Shown in pieces: positions 43,745 through 53,410 of a stretch of DNA of 64,000 nucleotides. Position numbers and translations under genes: made by a program. Positions within the stretch are counted from its first letter, which is position 1, and each line of letters opens with the position of its first letter. Source of the stretch: Fidelibacterota bacterium (lineage in GTDB: Bacteria > Pseudomonadota > Alphaproteobacteria > Rhodospirillales > Rhodospirillaceae); the NCBI GenBank assembly GCA_947476625.1, contig CANJRA010000005.1, positions 1-64,000 of the forward strand, read 5' to 3'. The notes under the pieces are model-generated. The model was not told the origin of the DNA. It did no database searches and worked only from the letters and a program-made list of their open reading frames with translations.

Positions 43745-45811
43745 CTACCGGCCTGAGATGGTATCGATCACAATTGAGGGTGTCAGGACCTGCGGCAGGA
43801 TCGCCGGCGCTGCCGCTTTGGGCGGGTAATAGAGATAAAGCGGCACGCCGTCGCGCCCGACGGCCTGCAAGGCACTGCTGATCTCGGGGTTGCGATTGGT
43901 CCAGTCGCCCTTCAGGTAGGCGACATTCTGGCTTTTGAAGTGGGCCTCGACCTCGGGCTTCAACAGCGCGACGCGCTCATTCACTTTACAGGTGATGCAC
44001 CAAGCGGCGGTGAAGTTCACGAATACGGGCCGGCCCTCGGCGCGCAAAGCTTCCAAGCGTGCGGCGGAATAGGGCTCGCTGGGTCCGCTCGCGGTCTGTG
44101 TACCCGAAACGGCCGGCTCGCTGCTCAAGGTGGTGATCAAGGCGACGGCTGCGATCAGGGCCACGGCGGCGCTGCCTAAGGCCCAACCGCGTCCACCGCC
44201 CGAGGATTGTTGCGACAACCCATAAAGCCAAGCGACAAAGCCGATCAGCACAAGCGCTGCGAACGCGGCCGCGAGGCCGGTCGAATTGAGTTGCTGCGCG
44301 ACCACCCACATCAGCCAGGCGGCAGCGCCATACAGCGGGAACGCGAGCACTTGTTTGACGCGGTCCATCCACATGCCGGGACGCGGCAGTTTTTTAGCGG
44401 CCGCCGGCACGAAGCTCAGCAGCAGGTAAGGCGACGCTAACCCCAACGCCAGCGCCTCGAAAATCAGCACGGCTTCGAGCGGCGATTGCGTCACCGCAAA
44501 ACCGATCGCCGTTCCCATGAATGGGGCTGTGCAAGGTGTCGCGACAACCACGGCCAGCATGCCGGTGAAGAACGATCCGGTCACACCGCCGCGCGCGGCG
44601 AGTTCCTGGCCGACGCCGAAGGTGCCGCCGATATTGAACACGCCCGAAAGATTAAGGCCCAGCGTCAACATCACATAAGACAGCGCCGCGACAAAAATCG
44701 GCGACTGTAACTGGAAGCCCCAGCCCACTGCGTCGCCGGCTGCGCGTAAGACAAGCAGCAAGCCGATCAATGCACCAAAGGTCACCATAACGCCGGCGGT
44801 ATAAGCGAGACCGTCACGGCGCAACGCGCCGGGATCTTGTGTGCCGCGTTGCATGAAGCTGAGGGCTTTCATGACCAGCACCGGCAGCACGCAGGGCATG
44901 ACGTTGAGAACGAGGCCGCCGAGGAACGCTAAGCCCAGCGCAATCAATACCGGCAGCAGGCCACCCGCCGATGCAGGCGGCGCAGCGCTGACGACGGCGT
45001 TGATGGTGTATCCAACGCGCTCGTCGCCGTCTTCGATCACAAGCACGCCATCGACTTTGCCGGTCGCGGCTTCGGCGGCGGTCATATCGAGGCGCAGCGT
45101 ATTTTTTTCGATCTCGGAGGTTTGCGGCGCGGCGTTGACGATGACTTTTTCCGCGAACGGAAAGAACGCGGCTTCGGTTGCCTTATCAAAGTTGGCATCA
45201 GGCCCGGCGGTGAGCTGCAGTGTCTTGCCGTTGCGGGTCAAGCTCACCGGCCATGGTGCGGGCTTGGGCAACTGCGCGCGCGCGGCTTCAATGGCGGCCG
45301 AGACGGGTGTGTTTACGCGGGGAGGCTTTGTGTCGATCGTGACCGGCAACGTAAAGCTGCCGTTTTCGGGGATGCAGACTTCGGCGCAGACCAGCCAGGT
45401 CGCATTGGCCTGCAGCGGCAACGTCCCAGGCGCAACGTTCGACGCGATCTTGAGTTCGGTCAGCATGGTTACCTGACCGCCGTAGCCGTAGTTCATCAGA
45501 TCGCCTTCGTAGGCGATGCGTTCCGGCGGCGGGAACTGGAGATCGCCCGCGGTAAAGCCTTCGGGCAGAACCCAATCGATATGGGCCGGTTGGCCGGAAT
45601 CGCCGGGGGTGCGCCAATAGGTATGCCAGCCCGGCTTGATGGTGAACGTCAGCGCGACCCACAGACTATCGCCGGGCGCGACGCTTCCGTGCTCGGCTGT
45701 CAGTTCCGCCTTGATCTGCGGCGTCTCGACAGTGGTTTCGGCGCGTGCGGCGGCGGCTGTTAGCAGCAGCGCTGCGGCACATACAAGGCGGAGGAAGGAT
45801 GCATTTTTCAT
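43745..45811 (-). CDS. DsbD/ScsB-type thiol:disulfide interchange protein
   Basis: 688 aa. A signal peptide and an N-terminal DsbD-alpha-like domain with WLVCAEVCIPENG; eight-helix membrane domain with the two redox cysteines in NVMPCVLPVLVMKAL and VATPCTAPFMGTAIG; C-terminal thioredoxin-like domain with FTAAWCITCKVNERVAL. Moves reducing equivalents from cytosolic thioredoxin to periplasmic partners, for example for cytochrome c maturation, which the c-type proteins of this window need. Confidence 0.9.
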   Translation of the reverse strand: MKNASFLRLVCAAALLLTAAAARAETTVETPQIKAELTAEHGSVAPGDSLWVALTFTIKPGWHTYWRTPGDSGQPAHIDWVLPEGFTAGDLQFPPPERIAYEGDLMNYGYGGQVTMLTELKIASNVAPGTLPLQANATWLVCAEVCIPENGSFTLPVTIDTKPPRVNTPVSAAIEAARAQLPKPAPWPVSLTRNGKTLQLTAGPDANFDKATEAAFFPFAEKVIVNAAPQTSEIEKNTLRLDMTAAEAATGKVDGVLVIEDGDERVGYTINAVVSAAPPASAGGLLPVLIALGLAFLGGLVLNVMPCVLPVLVMKALSFMQRGTQDPGALRRDGLAYTAGVMVTFGALIGLLLVLRAAGDAVGWGFQLQSPIFVAALSYVMLTLGLNLSGVFNIGGTFGVGQELAARGGVTGSFFTGMLAVVVATPCTAPFMGTAIGFAVTQSPLEAVLIFEALALGLASPYLLLSFVPAAAKKLPRPGMWMDRVKQVLAFPLYGAAAWLMWVVAQQLNSTGLAAAFAALVLIGFVAWLYGLSQQSSGGGRGWALGSAAVALIAAVALITTLSSEPAVSGTQTASGPSEPYSAARLEALRAEGRPVFVNFTAAWCITCKVNERVALLKPEVEAHFKSQNVAYLKGDWTNRNPEISSALQAVGRDGVPLYLYYPPKAAAPAILPQVLTPSIVIDTISGR

Positions 45812-45847
45812 GGCGGGACCATAGAATCTAAGTGGTCGGAATTAAAC

Positions 45848-46741
45848 TCACATTTTCGCGTGCGGCGGCGATGTGAGGATTTGGCCCAGGATCGAAGCCG
45901 GGGCGACCCACCAGCTTTTATACCGGCCGGCGATGTCCCCGGCCGCTTTTTGGGCCGAGGCCGCGTCGGGGAAAACCCCAAAACATGTGGGGCCGCTGCC
46001 CGAAAGGCGGGCTAACAGGCAGCCCGGGCTTTGCGCCAGGGTATCCAGCACCGTGCCGACCGACGGCAGCAGCTCTCTCGCCGGGGCCATCAGGTCGTTG
46101 CCGTAGGTCCGTAAAACCTCCGCCAGGTCCGCCGCATGCCCAAGACCCTCGAAAGGCGCCCGGTTCATCGGCGCTGAAAACCGGCCGTTGAGCGCACCGA
46201 AGACGGCTTTGGTGGCGAGCGGTTCACCGGGGTTGGCCAGCACCAGCCAGGCATTGGGGAGGCCGCGCGCGGGTTCGACGATGTCGCCGATCCCGCTCAT
46301 GAACGCCGGCACGCCGCGCAGGCAGACCGGTACATCCGCGCCAAGTTGTGCGGCGATCTCGCTGTCGGACAGCGCCAGCGGGTCGACATTCCACAGGCGG
46401 CCGCAGGCGATCAGGGTCGCGGCGGCATCGGCCGAGCCGCCGCCGATGCCCGATGCGACCGGCAAATTCTTTTCGAGATAGATCTCGGCGCCGTGTTTGA
46501 TGTCGTGCTTGGCGGCCAACAGCCGTGCGGCGCGCAGCACTAAATTATGGGGCTCGCTGGCGAGCGCCGCACCGAACGGACCGCCGATTGTGAGACTCAG
46601 CGTATCACTTGCGCTAACCGTGATGCGGTCGCCGACACCGGCAAACACGACGAGAGAATCGAGCAGGTGATAGTTATCGGCGCGCCGCCCGCAGACGTGC
46701 AGCGTCAAATTGATCTTTGCCGGGGCCTCGACCGTTATCAC
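45848..46741 (-). CDS. ispE: 4-diphosphocytidyl-2-C-methyl-D-erythritol kinase
   Basis: 297 aa from a GTG at 46741. GHMP kinase: APAKINLTLHVCGRRADNYHLLDSLVVF, ATP loop LPVASGIGGGSADAAATL, and LARLSGSGPTCFGVF. Fourth step of the non-mevalonate isoprenoid pathway. Follows the TPR gene in an order seen in many alphaproteobacteria. Confidence 0.94.
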   Translation of the reverse strand: MITVEAPAKINLTLHVCGRRADNYHLLDSLVVFAGVGDRITVSASDTLSLTIGGPFGAALASEPHNLVLRAARLLAAKHDIKHGAEIYLEKNLPVASGIGGGSADAAATLIACGRLWNVDPLALSDSEIAAQLGADVPVCLRGVPAFMSGIGDIVEPARGLPNAWLVLANPGEPLATKAVFGALNGRFSAPMNRAPFEGLGHAADLAEVLRTYGNDLMAPARELLPSVGTVLDTLAQSPGCLLARLSGSGPTCFGVFPDAASAQKAAGDIAGRYKSWWVAPASILGQILTSPPHAKM

Positions 46742-46760
46742 GCGGAGAATATCCTGATTA

Positions 46761-46801
46761 CGCGCGGCGCCTACTGTTGAGCGCGCGGCGCTACTGTTGA
46801 G
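46761..46801. repeat. Tandem duplication of 20-21 bp at the TPR gene end
   Basis: CGCGCGGCGCCTACTGTTGA then G (46761-46781), and CGCGCGGCGCTACTGTTGAG (46782-46801), differing by one C. The second copy contains the stop codon of the TPR gene, and the first fills the space before ispE. Confidence 0.85.
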
Positions 46802-48572
46802 CTAGGCCGCGCTCCAGTTTGCCGCGGATGGCAGCCCGCTGCGGGTCTTCGATTTCCAAGCTCAGGCTGCGCTGCCATTGAAAACGGGCTTCGTTACGCC
46901 GCCCGACCTTCCAATAAACGTCGCCTAGATGCTCGTTGATGGTGCCGTCGGAAGGCGTGGATTCGACGGCCTTCTCTAAATTGATCAAGGCTTTTTCGTA
47001 CTCGCCGTTCATGTAGAGCGCCCAGCCATAGCTATCGATAATGTAGCCGTCGTTGGGCCGCTGCTGGTAGGCGCTTTCGATCAGCTTGCGGGCTTCAGGC
47101 AGTTTCACGCCGCGGTCGAGGTATGAGTAGCCGAGATAGTTGAGCACGCTGGGTTCGTTGGGCTGCAATTCGAGCGCCTTGCGGAGATCGCGCTCGGCTT
47201 GGTCCCAGTTTTTGTTGCGCTCGGCGGCGATGCCGCGGGTGTAGTAGATCGCCCAGTTTTCAGTCTTGCCGGTCGGCGCGAATTTGATGGCGTTGTCATA
47301 CGCGCTGACGGCTTCGCCGTATTTCTTTTCCTGGCGCAGAATATCACCCATGGCGACATGCGCTTCGGACCAGGACGGCTTTTCCTTCAAGACAGTTTGC
47401 AAGATGCCGATGGCGGCGTCGGCGCGGTTAAGGCGCACGTTGTTTTCCACCATCTGCATTTGCACGTCGAGATACCCCGGCGCGGACTTCTTTAAGCTGG
47501 CGAGCATCGCGTTTGATTCCGCGAAACGTCCGCGCGCTGCCAACGTGCTGCCGATGAACCGGCGCGCAATATCCATATCGGGGTTCAGATAAATCGCGGA
47601 CTGCGCATACACCGTCGCCATCCGTGCGCGGAATTCGTCCGGCTCGCTCATGACGAGCAGTTCCGCCGCGCCGTACAGGGCTTCGGACATGCCCTGCTGC
47701 GCGGTGATCTTCTGCGGCTGTGCCGCGATAACACTCGCGGCGTAGGCGTCGAGCGTCGTCGCGGCGTCGTGCATCTTGATGTAGCGCGCGAAGATGTCTT
47801 TCAGCTGATCGATTTTGCCGAGGCGGCGATACCCTTCGGCGACTTGGCGCAAGGTCGAGAAGCGGCTGGTTTCGATGCGCGATGCCAACAGGTCGTATTG
47901 TTTCAGGGCTTCGTCCGGGCGGCCGTAAAACTCATTAAGCATCGCCGACATAACGACGATCAGATCATCGATTTCGCGGAAAGCCTTCAGCGCCGTGAGT
48001 TCTTCTAAAGCGGCCTCGACCGGCTGCGTGGGCGCGACCGCCCAGCTGCGCAACAAGGGCAGCGAGAATGTGTTGATGCTTTGCTGGCCATTTTTCTCGA
48101 GATACCGAAGTGCCTGCGCATATTCCTGGCGTTTGAAGTGGTCGACTGCGAGCACGATGCTGGCCATGCCTTTGCGGGGCAGCGAGTCATAGGCGCGGCT
48201 TGCGGCGCGGACGGCGGCCGGATAGTCGCCGGTTTGCGCGGCCAGGAAGTAGGCGTTCTGCAGCAAAGCGGTGTTTTGCGGATCCAGCTCCATGGCGCGG
48301 CTGTAGAAATCGACCGCGATGCGGCCGTCGGCGGCCGCTTCGGCATGACGCCCGACCAGGTAAGAGGCCGCCAAGCCGGCCGTCTTGGCCGAGGGTGGCA
48401 GCGACGTCGCGGCCGCAGATTTGGGCGTGTCGCCGACGATGGCGAAGGCCGATGTCGCGACACCCGCCGCCACGCCAATCCCCGCGCCGATGAGGACGCC
48501 AATAAACAGGGTCCAGGGCAAACCGATCCGGTTGATGGTGGCCTTAATGCTGAATTGCTCTCGCGTCATCAT
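46791..48572 (-). CDS. Tetratricopeptide-repeat protein, membrane-anchored
   Basis: 593 aa. One N-terminal transmembrane segment (about 17-45), then TPR repeats throughout (for example AAADGRIAVDFYSRAMELDPQN, YGEAVSAYDNAIKFAP, WDQAERDLRKALELQPNEPSVLNYLGYSYLDRG). Related to the alphaproteobacterial TPR proteins found next to ispE and ETF-QO; probably a periplasmic scaffold. Exact role unknown. Confidence 0.85.
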   Translation of the reverse strand: MMTREQFSIKATINRIGLPWTLFIGVLIGAGIGVAAGVATSAFAIVGDTPKSAAATSLPPSAKTAGLAASYLVGRHAEAAADGRIAVDFYSRAMELDPQNTALLQNAYFLAAQTGDYPAAVRAASRAYDSLPRKGMASIVLAVDHFKRQEYAQALRYLEKNGQQSINTFSLPLLRSWAVAPTQPVEAALEELTALKAFREIDDLIVVMSAMLNEFYGRPDEALKQYDLLASRIETSRFSTLRQVAEGYRRLGKIDQLKDIFARYIKMHDAATTLDAYAASVIAAQPQKITAQQGMSEALYGAAELLVMSEPDEFRARMATVYAQSAIYLNPDMDIARRFIGSTLAARGRFAESNAMLASLKKSAPGYLDVQMQMVENNVRLNRADAAIGILQTVLKEKPSWSEAHVAMGDILRQEKKYGEAVSAYDNAIKFAPTGKTENWAIYYTRGIAAERNKNWDQAERDLRKALELQPNEPSVLNYLGYSYLDRGVKLPEARKLIESAYQQRPNDGYIIDSYGWALYMNGEYEKALINLEKAVESTPSDGTINEHLGDVYWKVGRRNEARFQWQRSLSLEIEDPQRAAIRGKLERGLAQQ

Positions 48573-48688
48573 AGACCCTCATACGCCTCCACACGCGGTG
48601 CAAGCACCGGGGTTCATCGGCTTCAAGTCTACCTGGATGGGGGGCGCACGGGAAACCCCTCACATGACCCGGTAACACCAGAATACCA

Positions 48689-50350
48689 TTACATATTTGG
48701 ATAGTTGGGGCCCCCGCCGCCTTGGGGAACCGTCCAATTGATGTTCCGGCTGGGGTCCTTGATGTCGCAGGTTTTGCAGTGGACGCAGTTCTGGGCGTTG
48801 ATCTGAAAGCGTTTTCCGCCGCTGGTGCCCTCAATGTCGACCACTTCGTAAACCCCTGCCGGGCAGTAGCGCTGCGCCGGTTCGGCCCATAACGGCAGAT
48901 TGACCGCGATCGGCATGCTGGGGTCGAGAAGCTTGAGATGGACCGGCTGATTCTCCTCGTGATTGGTGTTCGAGATGAACACCGACGAGAGTTTGTCGAA
49001 GGAGATTTTGCCGTCGGGCTTAGGGTACGCGATAGGCTTGGCCTGCGCCGCCGGCAGCAGCGTGTCTGAGTCAGGCTTGCCGTGTTTCAGCGTGAACGGC
49101 AGGCCGATGCCCAACTGGTTCATCCACATGTCGATGCCGCCCAACATCAATCCAATATAGAGGCCGAACTTGCTCCAGAGCGGCTTCACGTTGCGCACGC
49201 GCTTCAGGTCTTTGTAGACCCAGCTGTTGCGGTACGCGGCGGGATAGTCGGTGAGTTCGTCGTGCGTGCGGCCGGCGACGATGGCGGCGAAAGCGGCTTC
49301 GGCCGCCATCATGCCGGTCTTCATGGCGTTGTGGCTGCCCTTGATACGCGGCACGTTCACAAAACCCGCTGAACAGCCGATCAGCGCGCCGCCCGGGAAT
49401 GTCAGCTTCGGGACGGATTGTAATCCGCCTTCGGTGATGGCGCGCGCACCGTACGAAATACGGCGTCCGCCCTCGAGTGTGGGCTGTATCGCTGCGTGGT
49501 GCTTGAAGCGCTGAAACTCATCGAAGGGCGAGAGATACGGATTTTTATAATTGAGATGCAGCACGAAACCGACCGCTACCTGATTATTTTCCAGGTGATA
49601 CATGAAAGAACCACCGCCCGTGGACGCATCCAAGGGCCAGCCCATGGTGTGCACAACCAAACCCGGTTTGTGCTTCGAGGGCTCGACTTCCCATAGTTCT
49701 TTAATGCCGATGCCGAATTTCGGCGCGTCGCTCTCGGCGGCGAGGCCGTATTTCGCGATCAGCATTTTAGCCAGAGAGCCGCGCACACCTTCGGCGATCA
49801 GCGTGTATTTGGCGTGAAGCTCGATGCCGGGTTCGTAGTGGTCGGTCTTCTCGCCGTCGCGGCCGATGCCCATGTCGCCGGTGGCCACGCCGCGCACCGC
49901 GCCGTTTTCGTCGTAAAGCACTTCAGCCGCGGCGAAGCCGGGATAAATCTCGATGCCCATGCTCTCGGCCTGGGTCGCGAGCCAGCGGCAGACGTTGCCG
50001 AGGCTGACGATGTAATTGCCGTGATTGCCCATCAAGGGCGGCATCATGAAATTGGGAACGCGCAGCGACCCCTTTTCCGTCAGATACAAGAAGCGGTCAT
50101 CGGTGACCGGCGTGTGAAGGGGCGCGCCCTTTTCTTTCCAATCGGGGATCAGTTCGTTGAGCGCGATGGGGTCTATGACGGCGCCGGAGAGGATATGGGC
50201 ACCGACTTCCGAGCCCTTTTCGATGACGCATACGGTAATGTCGCGGTCTTGAGCCGACGCCAGCTGTTTCAGACGGATAGCCGCGGATAGGCCGGCCGGA
50301 CCGGCCCCTACCACCACGACGTCGAATTCCATTGCTTCCCGTTCGCTCAT
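48689..50350 (-). CDS. Electron-transfer flavoprotein-ubiquinone oxidoreductase
   Basis: 553 aa from the ATG at 50350 (MSEREAMEFDVVVVGAGPAGLSAAI). FAD-binding GxGxxG at the N-terminus, GCSAGFVNVPRIKGSHNAMKTG in the ubiquinone region, and a C-terminal 4Fe-4S site with CPAGVYEV and NCVHCKTCDIKDP. Passes electrons from fatty-acid and amino-acid dehydrogenases, via ETF, to ubiquinone. Confidence 0.95.
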   Translation of the reverse strand: MSEREAMEFDVVVVGAGPAGLSAAIRLKQLASAQDRDITVCVIEKGSEVGAHILSGAVIDPIALNELIPDWKEKGAPLHTPVTDDRFLYLTEKGSLRVPNFMMPPLMGNHGNYIVSLGNVCRWLATQAESMGIEIYPGFAAAEVLYDENGAVRGVATGDMGIGRDGEKTDHYEPGIELHAKYTLIAEGVRGSLAKMLIAKYGLAAESDAPKFGIGIKELWEVEPSKHKPGLVVHTMGWPLDASTGGGSFMYHLENNQVAVGFVLHLNYKNPYLSPFDEFQRFKHHAAIQPTLEGGRRISYGARAITEGGLQSVPKLTFPGGALIGCSAGFVNVPRIKGSHNAMKTGMMAAEAAFAAIVAGRTHDELTDYPAAYRNSWVYKDLKRVRNVKPLWSKFGLYIGLMLGGIDMWMNQLGIGLPFTLKHGKPDSDTLLPAAQAKPIAYPKPDGKISFDKLSSVFISNTNHEENQPVHLKLLDPSMPIAVNLPLWAEPAQRYCPAGVYEVVDIEGTSGGKRFQINAQNCVHCKTCDIKDPSRNINWTVPQGGGGPNYPNM

Positions 50351-50501
50351 TCCACCCTCGTGCAGCCCCCAGGACGACGCCAATCCCCACGCTGTGGCAA
50401 TGGGTTAGGTATACGCCTCCGTTTGTGGTTCTCCAAGGGCCCTTGCCTCGGCTTGCCGTCTGGGGCAAAAACGCTGGCCATAATATTGAGGACCACAGCT
50501 C

Positions 50502-50801
50502 TTGAGCAAAAACCCCGTCTTTATCGCCGTTCTGACCACCGTGCTGTTTGCCGGGACACTCGGTGTTCTGATGGCGGTCGGCGGCTTCGGAATCATTCGC
50601 CTCGGCGAAGAAATGCTCGAGGGTCTGGGTGTGCTGCCGGCGCGGTGGGGCGAAAATAACGTTGGGCTGTTGCTGCAGCTTGCCGGTGTGTTCAGCGTTC
50701 CCGTGGTGCTGTGGTTCAGCGTCTGGTTTTATCGCAAGGCGCTCGCGGCGGAAAAGCTTCTGACCGCCCAGGAAGCCAGCGCGCGCAGCACCGCGCCGTA
50801 A
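50502..50801 (+). CDS. Small two-helix membrane protein
   Basis: 99 aa from a TTG at 50502 with GAGGA about 9 nt upstream. Hydrophobic segments at about 7-32 (FIAVLTTVLFAGTLGVLMAVGGFGII) and 56-75 (LLQLAGVFSVPVVLWFSVWFY), joined by a short charged loop. No family recognised. Divergent from the ETF-QO gene (151 bp). Confidence 0.6.
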   Translation: MSKNPVFIAVLTTVLFAGTLGVLMAVGGFGIIRLGEEMLEGLGVLPARWGENNVGLLLQLAGVFSVPVVLWFSVWFYRKALAAEKLLTAQEASARSTAP

Positions 50802-50898
50802 ACCCATCTCCCATCAAACCCGCCTCCCATCAAAAATGTGCCTGTGTAACAAGCACGATTTCTACGCGCGCTTGACTTCATCCAGTGCCGACGCTTGA

Positions 50899-51963
50899 GT
50901 GACGGTTATGTGGACTGAAGACGAATCCAAACCACCGCAGATATCGCAGCCCGTGATCATCGATCAGGCGCGGCTTGAAACCATTACGTTGGTTCTCGCC
51001 GGGATCGCGCTGTTCGGCATCATCGACTTGGGCCTGTTGTCGGCGTTGTTGCCGGGCCTGTTGGTGTACCTGGTGGTGCGCTCGGCGGTGCCGATGTTCC
51101 GGCGCTTAGGCCTGACGCGGCGGGTTGGCGCGGCGATCGTGTTGCTGCTGCTTGCCGGTGTGATTGGTGTCGCTTTGGCCTTCGGTGCGATTGAAGCGAT
51201 TAAACTGCTGACGACCGGATCCGACAGTGTCGTGGCGCTGTTGCAGCAGATGGCCGATGTCGTCAGCACGGCGCGCGAGCGCACGCCGGCCTGGGCGCAC
51301 GATTATTTACCGTCGAGCATGCAGGAGCTGGAAAGCGCGGCCGCGAAATGGCTGCGTGAACATGCCGGGCAGATCGGCACCATCGGCCAGGGCTTCGGCA
51401 AATTTCTGTTTCATGTGCTGATCGGCATCATTATCGGCGGCCTGCTTGCTTTCTATCGCGGTCAGGGCGACGGCGAGATGCGCCCCATGGCCCGCGCCAT
51501 GGCGGCGCGCGTGTCGATGCTGAGCATCGCTTTCCGCAATGTAGTGTTCTCGCAAATCCGCATTTCGGCGCTGAACACAACGCTCACCGCGATCTATCTC
51601 GTCGGCGTTTTGCCGATGCTGGACATTCATTTGCCGCTGCTGAAAACCATGATCCTGGTCACGTTCATCGTCGGGTTGATTCCGATTTTGGGGAACCTGA
51701 TTTCCAATACCGTGATCGTTATCGTCAGCCTCAGTGTATCGCCGTGGGTGGCGATTGCTTCGCTGGTGTTTTTGATTTTGATCCACAAACTCGAGTACTT
51801 CGTGAATGCGCGCATCATTGGTTCGCGCATCAATGCGCGCGCCTGGGAGCTGCTGACCGCCATGCTGGTGATGGAAGCCGCCTTTGGTATTCCCGGCCTT
51901 ATCGCCGCACCGATCTACTATGCTTATCTCAAGGACGAGTTGTCCGTACGCCGCCTGATTTAG
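50899..51963 (+). CDS. AI-2E/PerM-family membrane permease
   Basis: 354 aa (GTG at 50899; ATG at 50908 is an alternative). N-terminal helices, a central charged stretch, and the C-terminal family core (ISALNTTLTAIYLVGVLPML, GLIPILGNLISNTVIVIVSLSVSP, LEYFVNARIIGSRINARAWELLTAMLVME). Members transport varied small molecules or ions; the substrate here cannot be told. Its stop lies in the first of three 15-bp repeats. Confidence 0.85.
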   Translation: MTVMWTEDESKPPQISQPVIIDQARLETITLVLAGIALFGIIDLGLLSALLPGLLVYLVVRSAVPMFRRLGLTRRVGAAIVLLLLAGVIGVALAFGAIEAIKLLTTGSDSVVALLQQMADVVSTARERTPAWAHDYLPSSMQELESAAAKWLREHAGQIGTIGQGFGKFLFHVLIGIIIGGLLAFYRGQGDGEMRPMARAMAARVSMLSIAFRNVVFSQIRISALNTTLTAIYLVGVLPMLDIHLPLLKTMILVTFIVGLIPILGNLISNTVIVIVSLSVSPWVAIASLVFLILIHKLEYFVNARIIGSRINARAWELLTAMLVMEAAFGIPGLIAAPIYYAYLKDELSVRRLI

Positions 51964-52000
51964 CGTTGTTTGATTTAGCGTCGTTTGATTTAACCGCGTT
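51956..52000. repeat. Three tandem 15-bp units over the permease stop codon
   Basis: TGATTTAGCGTTGTT (51956-51970), TGATTTAGCGTCGTT (51971-51985) and a diverged TGATTTAACCGCGTT (51986-52000). The permease stop TAG is in the first copy. Confidence 0.8.
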
Positions 52001-52014
52001 TCGGGTTTTGCCGC

Positions 52015-52845
52015 ATGGACACCCCCGCCGATAGCCTGGCTTCCGACCCCGCCGCGCTCTTGCGTTGGTATGTCGACGCGGGCGTGGACGAGGCGGTTGG
52101 CGAACACACCGTTGATCGTTTCAATCTTTCCAAGACTACTGCGCCTTCGCCTATCGTAGCACCGCGCGTTGCGGCGGCGTCGCCCATAGGCGCGCCCGCA
52201 CCGACAACGCCCGCACCCATGGCTCCTGTCCAGGACGGCGGCGCAACGCATATCGCGCAAGCGGCGCGCAGTGTCCCGGAATTGCGGGCAGCAGTGGAAA
52301 GCTATACCGGCTGCGGCCTCAAGCAGTTCGCGAGCCGCACCGTATTTGCCGATGGAAACCCTGCCGCGCGCGTGATGTTTGTCGGCGAAGCGCCCGGTGC
52401 CGATGAAGACCGCCAGGGATTACCGTTCGTGGGTGTGTCGGGAAAGCTACTTGACCGCATGCTTGGTTCGATTGGGCTCGATCGCGCGACCAACGCCTAT
52501 ATCACCAACGTCGTCTTCTGGCGTCCGCCGGGAAACCGCGCGCCGACCGATGAAGAAATCGCCGCCTGTTTACCGTTTGTCGTGCGTCACATTGAGTTGG
52601 TCGATCCCGCCGTGCTGGTGTTTGTCGGCGGCCTTGCCGCCAAGACACTGCTGGCGAAGCCTTTAGGCATCACCAAGCTGCGCGGACACTGGTATGACTA
52701 CGAGACACCCGGCCTCGCGCGCCCGGTGCCGTCAACGCCGCTGTTCCATCCGGCCTATCTGTTGCGCTCGCCGCAGCAGAAACGCCTGGCCTGGCGGGAT
52801 TTGTTGGCGATCAAGCAAAAGCTCGACAGCAGCGCACCACTATAA
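52015..52845 (+). CDS. Family-4 uracil-DNA glycosylase
   Basis: 276 aa. A variable Ala/Pro-rich N-terminus (to about 90), then [31 protein letters not shown] (active site), [41 protein letters not shown], and the C-terminal [15 protein letters not shown] with the catalytic His. Cysteines at GCGLK and AACLPF fit a 4Fe-4S site. Removes uracil from DNA. Confidence 0.9.
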   Translation: MDTPADSLASDPAALLRWYVDAGVDEAVGEHTVDRFNLSKTTAPSPIVAPRVAAASPIGAPAPTTPAPMAPVQDGGATHIAQAARSVPELRAAVESYTGCGLKQFASRTVFADGNPAARVMFVGEAPGADEDRQGLPFVGVSGKLLDRMLGSIGLDRATNAYITNVVFWRPPGNRAPTDEEIAACLPFVVRHIELVDPAVLVFVGGLAAKTLLAKPLGITKLRGHWYDYETPGLARPVPSTPLFHPAYLLRSPQQKRLAWRDLLAIKQKLDSSAPL

Positions 52846-52880
52846 TTCAGGCTTTTATAACTCGGAATTCGGATGGCGTT

Positions 52881-53408
52881 ATGGGCATCGACGACAGCAA
52901 GACTTTCAAATCCATCAACATCGCGGTCATGACGGTGTCGGACACGCGCACGCTGGAAAACGACACCTCGGGACAAGCGCTGATCGACAGGTTTACAGCC
53001 GCCGGTCACAGGCTGGCCGAACGCACCATTATAAAAGACGACGTCGCGACAATTGCCGCCAAGTTGAAACAATGGATTGCCGATCCCAACGTCGATTGTG
53101 TCATCACCTCGGGCGGAACCGGCGTGACCGGGCGCGATGTGACGCCGGAAGCCTTCAAGCAGGTCTGCGAGAAAGAGATCCCCGGCTTTGGCGAGTTGTT
53201 CCGCTGGATCAGTCTCAAGAGTATCGGCACCTCGACTGTGCAATCGCGCGCCACGGCGGGCGTGGCCAGCGGCACCTATCTTTTCGCGCTGCCGGGTTCG
53301 ACCAGCGCGGTGAAGGAAGGCTGGGACGAAATTCTGAAGTACCAGCTCGACTCAAGGCATATGCCCTGCAACTTCGTCGAGCTTATGCCGCGGCTTAAGG
53401 AAAAATAA
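52881..53408 (+). CDS. moaB: Molybdenum cofactor biosynthesis protein B
   Basis: 175 aa. MogA/MoaB fold with SDTRTLENDTSGQ, DCVITSGGTGVTGRDVTPEA and FALPGSTSAVKEGWDEIL. Adenylylates molybdopterin before metal insertion. rnhB follows 2 bp after its stop. Confidence 0.93.
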   Translation: MGIDDSKTFKSINIAVMTVSDTRTLENDTSGQALIDRFTAAGHRLAERTIIKDDVATIAAKLKQWIADPNVDCVITSGGTGVTGRDVTPEAFKQVCEKEIPGFGELFRWISLKSIGTSTVQSRATAGVASGTYLFALPGSTSAVKEGWDEILKYQLDSRHMPCNFVELMPRLKEK

Positions 53409-53410
53409 CC

